Below, one piece after another: positions 58,967 to 64,000 of a stretch of DNA of 64,000 nt. Under the pieces are notes generated by a model. The model was given only the letters and a program-made list of their open reading frames with translations. It was not told where the DNA came from and did not search any database. The stretch's first letter is position 1, and every line of letters starts with the position of its first letter. Source of the stretch: Burkholderia ambifaria (GTDB lineage Bacteria; Pseudomonadota; Gammaproteobacteria; Burkholderiales; Burkholderiaceae); contig NZ_LKPJ01000015.1 in the NCBI RefSeq assembly GCF_001443045.1, positions 135,916-199,915 on the forward strand, written 5' to 3'. Made by a program: the position numbers and the translations under genes.

Positions 58967-60262
58967 ATGACCGCTTCCGCTTCCCGTCCCCTGCTCGGCT
59001 GCATCGCCGACGATTTCACCGGCGCGACCGACCTCGCGAACATGCTCGTCAAGAGCGGCATGCGCACCGTGCAGACGATCGGCGTGCCTGCCGGCGGCAC
59101 CGCAGACACCATGGTCGACGCCGACGCGATCGTCGTCGCGCTGAAGTCGCGCACGATTCCCGCCGCCGACGCCGTTGCGCAATCGCTCGCCGCTTACGAA
59201 TGGCTGCGCGCGCAGGGCTGCCGGCAATTCTTCTTCAAGTATTGCTCGACGTTCGACTCGACCGACGCGGGCAACATCGGGCCCGTCGCCGACGCGCTGC
59301 TCGATGCGGCTGGCGGCGGCTTCGCGATCGCGTGCCCGGCCTTCCCCGAGAACGGCCGCACGATCTTCCGCGGCCACCTGTTCGTCGGCGACGTGCTGCT
59401 GAACGAATCGGGGATGGAGAACCATCCGCTCACGCCGATGAAGGACGCGAACCTCGTGCGCGTGCTGCAGCGGCAGACGACGTCGCAGGTCGGCCTGATC
59501 CGCTACGACACGATCGCGCAGGGCGCGGCCGCCGTGCGTGCGCGCATCGACGCGCTGCGCGCGAACGGCGCGCGCTTCGCGATCGCCGACGCATTGTCCG
59601 ATCACGACCTGCACGTACTGGGCGAAGCGTGCGCGAACCTGCCGCTCGTCACGGGCGGCTCGGGCGTCGCGCTCGGCCTGCCGGAGAATTTCCGCCGCGC
59701 GGGGCTGCTGTCCGCGCGCGACAACGCGGCATCGCTGCCGCGCATCGACGGGTTGTCGGCGGTGCTCGCCGGCAGCGCGTCGAAAGCGACCAACGCACAG
59801 GTCGCCGCGTGGTGCGCAAGCCGTCCGAGCTTCCGGATCGATCCGCTCGCGGCAGCGCGCGGCGAACCTGTCGTCGACGCAGCGCTCGCGTTCGCACGCT
59901 CGCACCTGCCGCAACCGGTGCTGATCTATGCAACCGCGACGCCCGACGAAGTGAAGGCCGTCCAGCAGGCGCTCGGCGTGGAAGCGGCCGGCCATCTCGT
60001 CGAAAGCACGCTCGCGGCGATCGCCCGCGGCCTGCGCGAGTTCGGCGTGCGCAAGTTCGTCGTCGCCGGCGGCGAGACGTCCGGCGCGGTCGTGCAGGCG
60101 CTCGACGTGAAGTCGCTGCAGATCGGCGCACAGATCGATCCGGGCGTGCCGGCCACCGCCACCATCGACGCGCCGCCGCTCGGCCTCGCGCTGAAATCCG
60201 GCAACTTCGGCACGGTGGACTTTTTCGACAAGGCGCTGCGCGCACTCGACGGAGCCGCATGA
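58967..60262 (+). CDS. otnK: 3-oxo-tetronate kinase (DUF1537/Four-carbon acid sugar kinase)
   Basis: The product has 431 residues. The N-terminal sugar-binding domain begins LLGCIADDFTGATDLANMLVKSG, diagnostic of the family; GHLFVGDVLLNESGMENHPLTPMKDANL is also typical. The C-terminal nucleotide-binding domain has LAGSASKATNAQVAAW and KFVVAGGETSGAVVQAL. It phosphorylates 3-oxo-tetronate to the 4-phosphate. The stop overlaps the otnC start (ATGA). Confidence 0.94.
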   Translation: MTASASRPLLGCIADDFTGATDLANMLVKSGMRTVQTIGVPAGGTADTMVDADAIVVALKSRTIPAADAVAQSLAAYEWLRAQGCRQFFFKYCSTFDSTDAGNIGPVADALLDAAGGGFAIACPAFPENGRTIFRGHLFVGDVLLNESGMENHPLTPMKDANLVRVLQRQTTSQVGLIRYDTIAQGAAAVRARIDALRANGARFAIADALSDHDLHVLGEACANLPLVTGGSGVALGLPENFRRAGLLSARDNAASLPRIDGLSAVLAGSASKATNAQVAAWCASRPSFRIDPLAAARGEPVVDAALAFARSHLPQPVLIYATATPDEVKAVQQALGVEAAGHLVESTLAAIARGLREFGVRKFVVAGGETSGAVVQALDVKSLQIGAQIDPGVPATATIDAPPLGLALKSGNFGTVDFFDKALRALDGAA

Positions 60263-60900
60263 TGAGCGACGAAGCGAAACTGCGCGAAGAGATCTGCGTC
60301 GTCGGCGCGAGCCTGTATGCGCGCGGCCACGCAGTCGGCAGCGCCGGCAACATCAGCGCGCGGCTTGCCGACGGCTGGCTGATCACGCCGACCGATGCGT
60401 GCCTCGGCCGCCTCGACCCGAACGACATCGCGAAGGTCGGGCTCGACGGCCAGCCGGTATCGGGCGGCAAGCCGTCGAAGACGCTCGCGCTGCATCGCGG
60501 GATCTACGCGCGCAACACCGAGACCAACGGAATCGTCCATACGCATTCGACGCACCTCGTCGCGCTGACGCTCGCAGGCGTGTGGCGCGACACCGACGTG
60601 CTGCCGCCGATCACGCCGTACTACGTGATGAAGGTCGGCCACATTCCGTTGATCCGCTATCGCCGCCCCGGCGACCCGGCCGTCGCGGCCGAAGTCGCGG
60701 CGCTCGCCGACCAGGTGCGCGGCGTGCTGCTCGACCGCCTCGGCCCGGTGATGTGGGGCCCGTCGGTGTCGCACGCGTCGTATGCGCTCGAGGAGCTCGA
60801 GGAAACCGCGCGACTGTGGCTGATGACGAACCCGAAGCCCGAACCGCTGTCCGACGCGGCGCTCGACGCGCTGCGCCAGGCCTTCGGCGCACGCTGGTAA
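60259..60900 (+). CDS. otnC: 3-oxo-tetronate 4-phosphate decarboxylase (class II aldolase family)
   Basis: The product has 213 residues from the ATG coupled to the kinase gene; a second ATG follows at once. It has the class II aldolase/adducin fold with zinc His in GIVHTHSTHLVALTLAG, the GSAGNISARLADGWLITPT phosphate-binding start and a late His in SVSHASYALEELEETA. It decarboxylates 3-oxo-tetronate 4-phosphate to dihydroxyacetone phosphate, which enters glycolysis. Confidence 0.92.
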   Translation: MMSDEAKLREEICVVGASLYARGHAVGSAGNISARLADGWLITPTDACLGRLDPNDIAKVGLDGQPVSGGKPSKTLALHRGIYARNTETNGIVHTHSTHLVALTLAGVWRDTDVLPPITPYYVMKVGHIPLIRYRRPGDPAVAAEVAALADQVRGVLLDRLGPVMWGPSVSHASYALEELEETARLWLMTNPKPEPLSDAALDALRQAFGARW

Positions 60901-61035
60901 CGCAACGCGTCGCGCACGAATCAAGCAGGACTGCAAACCGATTCCCATACCCGCCGTGTGCGCGGGTCTTTCCGTCAGCACACACACGATCCGGCGGCGT
61001 ACGCGCCGCCGGCACACAATATCCTGGAGACGACG

Positions 61036-62361
61036 ATGACTGCTCTCGACGCGGCCGCAAGCCGCTCGCCCGCCGCGCCCGCCCAATCGGGCGAGCTCGA
61101 CCGCACCTACAAGAAAGTGTTCTGGCGCATCGTGCCGTTCCTGATGCTCTGCTACGTGGTCGCCTATCTCGACCGCGTGAACGTCGGCTTCGCGAAGCTG
61201 CAGATGTCGCAGGACCTCGCGTTCAGCGAAACCGTGTTCGGCCTCGGCGCCGGCATCTTCTTCCTCGGCTACTTCCTGTTCGAGCTGCCGAGCAACCTGC
61301 TGATGCACCGCATCGGCGCGCGCATCTGGATCGCGCGGATCATGATCACGTGGGGCCTGCTGTCGGCGGTGTTCGCGTTCGTGAAGACGCCGACGCAGTT
61401 CTACGTGCTGCGCTTCCTGCTCGGTCTCGCGGAAGCCGGCTTCTATCCGGGCGTGATCCTGTACCTCACGTACTGGTTCCCGTCGCATCGCCGCGCGAAG
61501 ATCATCGCGGTGTTCATGTCGGCGATTCCGGTGTCGGGCATCTTCGGCAACCCGCTGTCGGGCTGGATCATGGAACGCTTTCATGGCGGTTCGGGCTTTC
61601 ACGGCTGGCAGTGGATGTTCATGATCGAGGCCGTGCCGGCCGTGCTCGTCGGCATCGCGACGATCCTGTATCTCGACAACAGCATCCGCAGTGCGAAGTG
61701 GCTCGACGAGCGCGAGAAGCAGCTGCTCGAGAATGAAATCGCCGCACAGCCGCAGGAACAACAGAAGCACGGCCATTCGCTGAAGGCCGTGTTCTCCGAC
61801 CCGCGCATGTGGTGGATGTCGCTGATCTACTTCGCGTTCGTCACCGGCCAGTACGGCCTCACGTTCTGGATGCCGACGCTCGTCAAGTCGACCGGCATCA
61901 CCGATACGTTCCAGATCGGCCTGCTGTCGGCGATTCCGTTCGCCGTCGCGATCGTCGTGATGAACCTGTTCGGCCACAGCGCGGACAAGCGCCGCGAACG
62001 CCGCTGGCACCTGATCGTGCCGGCGCTGATGGGCGCGGTCGGGTTTGCAGTCGCCGCGTCGTACTCGCACAATACGGCGGTATCGATCGTGTTCCTGTCG
62101 CTCGCGGCCGGCGGCGTGCTGACCTGCGCACCGCTGTTCTGGTCGCTGCCGACCGCGTTCCTCGCCGGCTCCGCCGCGGCCGCCGGGATCGCGATCATCA
62201 ACTCGGTCGGCAACCTCGCCGGGTTCGCGAGCCCGTACGTGATCGGCTACCTGAAGGACGTCACGCACAGCACGTCGTCCGGCATGTACGTGCTCGCTGC
62301 GATGCTCGTGATCGGTGCGATCGCCGTGTGGCTCACGCCCGCGAAACTCGTGAACCGCTGA
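61036..62361 (+). CDS. MFS transporter, anion:cation symporter (ACS) type, probably for acid sugars
   Basis: The product has 441 residues and 12 expected membrane helices. The ACS signature is clear: MLCYVVAYLDRVNVGFAKLQM in TM1-loop, GIFFLGYFLFELPSNLLMHRIGARIWIARIM, and LGLAEAGFYPGVILYLTYWFP. A mid-loop of charged residues separates the two halves. The start MTALDAAAS is preceded by TGGAGACGACG. Position within the otn operon points to uptake of threonate or erythronate. Confidence 0.93.
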   Translation: MTALDAAASRSPAAPAQSGELDRTYKKVFWRIVPFLMLCYVVAYLDRVNVGFAKLQMSQDLAFSETVFGLGAGIFFLGYFLFELPSNLLMHRIGARIWIARIMITWGLLSAVFAFVKTPTQFYVLRFLLGLAEAGFYPGVILYLTYWFPSHRRAKIIAVFMSAIPVSGIFGNPLSGWIMERFHGGSGFHGWQWMFMIEAVPAVLVGIATILYLDNSIRSAKWLDEREKQLLENEIAAQPQEQQKHGHSLKAVFSDPRMWWMSLIYFAFVTGQYGLTFWMPTLVKSTGITDTFQIGLLSAIPFAVAIVVMNLFGHSADKRRERRWHLIVPALMGAVGFAVAASYSHNTAVSIVFLSLAAGGVLTCAPLFWSLPTAFLAGSAAAAGIAIINSVGNLAGFASPYVIGYLKDVTHSTSSGMYVLAAMLVIGAIAVWLTPAKLVNR

Positions 62362-62444
62362 TCCGCTGATCCGCTGCCCGCCGATCCATCATGCGTCGCG
62401 GGGCGCCGTGCGCCCCGCCCCATTCACTCACAGGACCCGCTGCC

Positions 62445-63221
62445 ATGCCCCGCTTCGCCGCCAACCTCTCGATGATGTACACCGAGCACGCGTTCCTCGA
62501 ACGCTTCGCCGCCGCCTCGTACGACGGCTTCAAGGCCGTCGAGTACCTGTTCCCGTACGACTTCGCCGCCGAGGACATCCGCGCGCGCCTCGACGCGCAC
62601 AACCTCGAGCAGGCGCTGTTCAACGCGCCGCCCGGCGACTGGGCCGCCGGCGAACGCGGCATCGCGTCGCTGCCGGGCCGCGAAGACGAATTCCGGCGCG
62701 GCATCGACCAGGCACTCGACTATGCGCGCGTGCTCGGCAACAGGAAGCTGCACGTGATGGCCGGGATGGTCGCGCCGGGCGCCGACCGCGCGCGCCATCG
62801 CGATACCTACGTGGCGAATCTGCGGCATGCGGCGCAGGCCGCCTTCGCGCACGGCATCACGGTCCTGATCGAGCCGATCAACCAGCGCGACATGCCCGGC
62901 TATTTCCTGAGCCGCCAGGACGATGCGCACGAGATCTGCGCCGAAGTCGGCGCGCCAAACCTGAAGGTGCAGTTCGACTGCTATCACTGCCAGATCGTCG
63001 AGGGCGACCTCGCGATGAAGCTCAAGCGCGATTTCGCGGGCATCGGCCATATCCAGATCGCCGGCGTGCCCGAGCGCCACGAGCCGGATGTCGGCGAGCT
63101 CAACTATCCGTACCTGTTCGAGCTGATCGATGCACTCGGCTATGACGGCTGGATCGGCTGCGAATATCGCCCGAAGGCCGGCACGTCGGAAGGCCTTGGC
63201 TGGCTCAAGCCGTACCTGTAA
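62445..63221 (+). CDS. otnI: 2-oxo-tetronate isomerase (hydroxypyruvate isomerase family)
   Basis: The product has 258 residues. It is a TIM-barrel of the Hyi family: FAANLSMMYTEHAFLERFAAA at the start, metal-ligand Glu in VLIEPINQRDMPGYFLS, QFDCYHCQIVEGD, HIQIAGVPERHEPD and the last Glu in GWIGCEYRPKAGT. In this operon it should convert 2-oxo-tetronate (from LtnD) to 3-oxo-tetronate, the kinase substrate. Hydroxypyruvate isomerase proper (Hyi) is the alternative; operon context favours OtnI. Confidence 0.9.
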   Translation: MPRFAANLSMMYTEHAFLERFAAASYDGFKAVEYLFPYDFAAEDIRARLDAHNLEQALFNAPPGDWAAGERGIASLPGREDEFRRGIDQALDYARVLGNRKLHVMAGMVAPGADRARHRDTYVANLRHAAQAAFAHGITVLIEPINQRDMPGYFLSRQDDAHEICAEVGAPNLKVQFDCYHCQIVEGDLAMKLKRDFAGIGHIQIAGVPERHEPDVGELNYPYLFELIDALGYDGWIGCEYRPKAGTSEGLGWLKPYL

Positions 63222-63249
63222 TTCAAGCAATTCCAAGAGGGCTTACAAC

Positions 63250-64000
63250 ATGAAAGTAATGATCACCGGCGGCGCCGGCTTTCTCGGTCAGCGTCTCGCG
63301 CGCAAGCTGCTCGAACGCGGCGAGCTGACCGGCCCCGACGGCCGGACCGGCAGGATCGACGAGCTGGTGCTGCTCGACGTCGTCCAGGGCAGCGATTTCG
63401 GCGATGCGCGCGTGCGCTCGATCGTCGGCGACATCGCCGATCGCGCGGTGCTCGAAAGCGCGATCGACACGCAGACGGGCGCGATCTTCCATCTCGCGGC
63501 GATCGTCAGCGGGCAGGCCGAGGCCGATTTCGATCTCGGCATGCGGATCAATCTCGACGCGTCGCGCACGCTGCTCGAGGTGTGCCGCGCGCGCGGCCAT
63601 CGTCCCCGCGTCGTGTTCACGAGCTCGGTGGCGGTCTACGGCGGCGTGCTGCCCGACGTCGTGCAGGACGACACCGCGCTGAATCCGCAATCGTCGTACG
63701 GCGCGGAGAAGGCGATCGCCGAGCTGCTGCTGTGCGACTACGCGCGGCGCGGCTTCGTCGACGGCCGCGTGCTGCGGCTGCCGACCATCAGCGTGCGGCC
63801 GGGCCGCCCGAACGCGGCCGCGTCGTCGTTCGCGAGCGGCATCATCCGCGAGCCGCTGAACGGCGAGGAAAGCGTGTGCCCGGTGCCAGGTTCGACGCGG
63901 TTGTGGCTGCTGTCGCCGCGCGGCGCGATCGAAGCGCTCGTCGCGGGCTGCGAGATCGACGGCGAGAAACTCGGCAACAAGCGCGTGATCAACCTGCCCG
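63250..64000 (+). CDS. denD: D-erythronate dehydrogenase (3' end outside window)
   Basis: About 250 residues are visible of a family length near 320. It is an extended short-chain dehydrogenase/epimerase-like enzyme: NAD motif MITGGAGFLGQRLARKLL, catalytic Ser in VVFTSSVAVYGG and YxxxK in SSYGAEKAIAELL, followed by LRLPTISVRPGRPN. DenD oxidises D-erythronate to 3-oxo-tetronate, feeding OtnK directly. It follows otnI by 28 bp. Without the C-terminus it cannot be fully separated from other NAD-dependent epimerases, but gene order makes the call firm. Confidence 0.88.
   Translation, partial: MKVMITGGAGFLGQRLARKLLERGELTGPDGRTGRIDELVLLDVVQGSDFGDARVRSIVGDIADRAVLESAIDTQTGAIFHLAAIVSGQAEADFDLGMRINLDASRTLLEVCRARGHRPRVVFTSSVAVYGGVLPDVVQDDTALNPQSSYGAEKAIAELLLCDYARRGFVDGRVLRLPTISVRPGRPNAAASSFASGIIREPLNGEESVCPVPGSTRLWLLSPRGAIEALVAGCEIDGEKLGNKRVINLP

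Noticed and set aside
60000..62268. Very long minus-strand frame across otnK, otnC and the MFS gene
   Set aside because: It is antisense to three genes with clear motifs, and the translation is low-complexity and Arg/His/Asp-rich.

Overview
The window is about 64 kb of GC-rich DNA (GC wobble dominates nearly every long reading frame). Gene content and order point to the second chromosome of a Burkholderia species, most likely the B. cepacia complex: a complete rhl (rhamnolipid) operon with its efflux genes, betIBA, a sarcosine oxidase operon carrying sdaA and folB, and an acid-sugar (otn) operon lie close together. No rRNA, tRNA, CRISPR array or intact insertion sequence was seen.

Layout. 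0-3 kb: 5' part of glyA, divergent from a GbdR/SouR-type AraC regulator, then a structured non-coding stretch. 3.2-5.8 kb: a lower-GC accessory island with an unknown gene, a PAAR-spike protein, an M35-like (Lys-specific metallo-endopeptidase) probable type VI effector, an exported probable immunity protein with an OmpA-like look, and a truncated exported remnant. 6-11.3 kb: secreted beta-propeller/discoidin protein, MocR-type regulator, zinc-ribbon membrane protein, fdhA. 11.5-20 kb (all minus): rhlA, an ICMT-family methyltransferase, rhlB, DHA2 transporter, rhlC, NodT-type outer membrane protein and HlyD/EmrA adaptor. 20.6-24.5 kb: betI-betB-betA with a BetI-like operator. 25-36.7 kb: mixed single genes and pairs (cupin, ABC-2 exporter, MBL/ODP-like protein, hybrid histidine kinase, YCII protein, DinB-like protein plus hydrolase, esterase, LysR regulator, CMD protein, aldo/keto reductase). 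36.8-41.3 kb: small proteins, an 8-bp tandem repeat, a divergent pair of unknown genes and an S15 lipoprotein peptidase. 41.4-48.6 kb: a Zn amidohydrolase, a 2-hydroxyacid dehydrogenase, a YehZYXW/OsmF-type osmolyte ABC transporter and a lytic transglycosylase. 48.8-57.1 kb: sdaA-soxBDAG-folB, divergent from a second GlxA-type regulator that appears to lack its first HTH. 57.2-64 kb: FadR-type regulator followed by ltnD-otnK-otnC-MFS-otnI-denD, the last cut by the window end.

How it works together. Much of the window serves methylated-amine catabolism: uptake of osmolytes, choline to betaine (BetAB), sarcosine to glycine (SoxBDAG), removal of the C1 units (FolB and the folate route, FdhA for formaldehyde), glycine to serine (GlyA) and serine to pyruvate (SdaA). 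The dimethylglycine and betaine demethylases are not in the window. The otn operon converts L-threonate and D-erythronate to dihydroxyacetone phosphate. The most interesting accessory element is the PAAR/metallopeptidase/exported-protein island. Other points for follow-up are a 26-bp hairpin covering the ribosome-binding site of a DinB-like gene, the HTH-deleted regulator, the methyltransferase inside the rhl operon, and the divergent unknown gene/HTH pair with a possible leaderless promoter.
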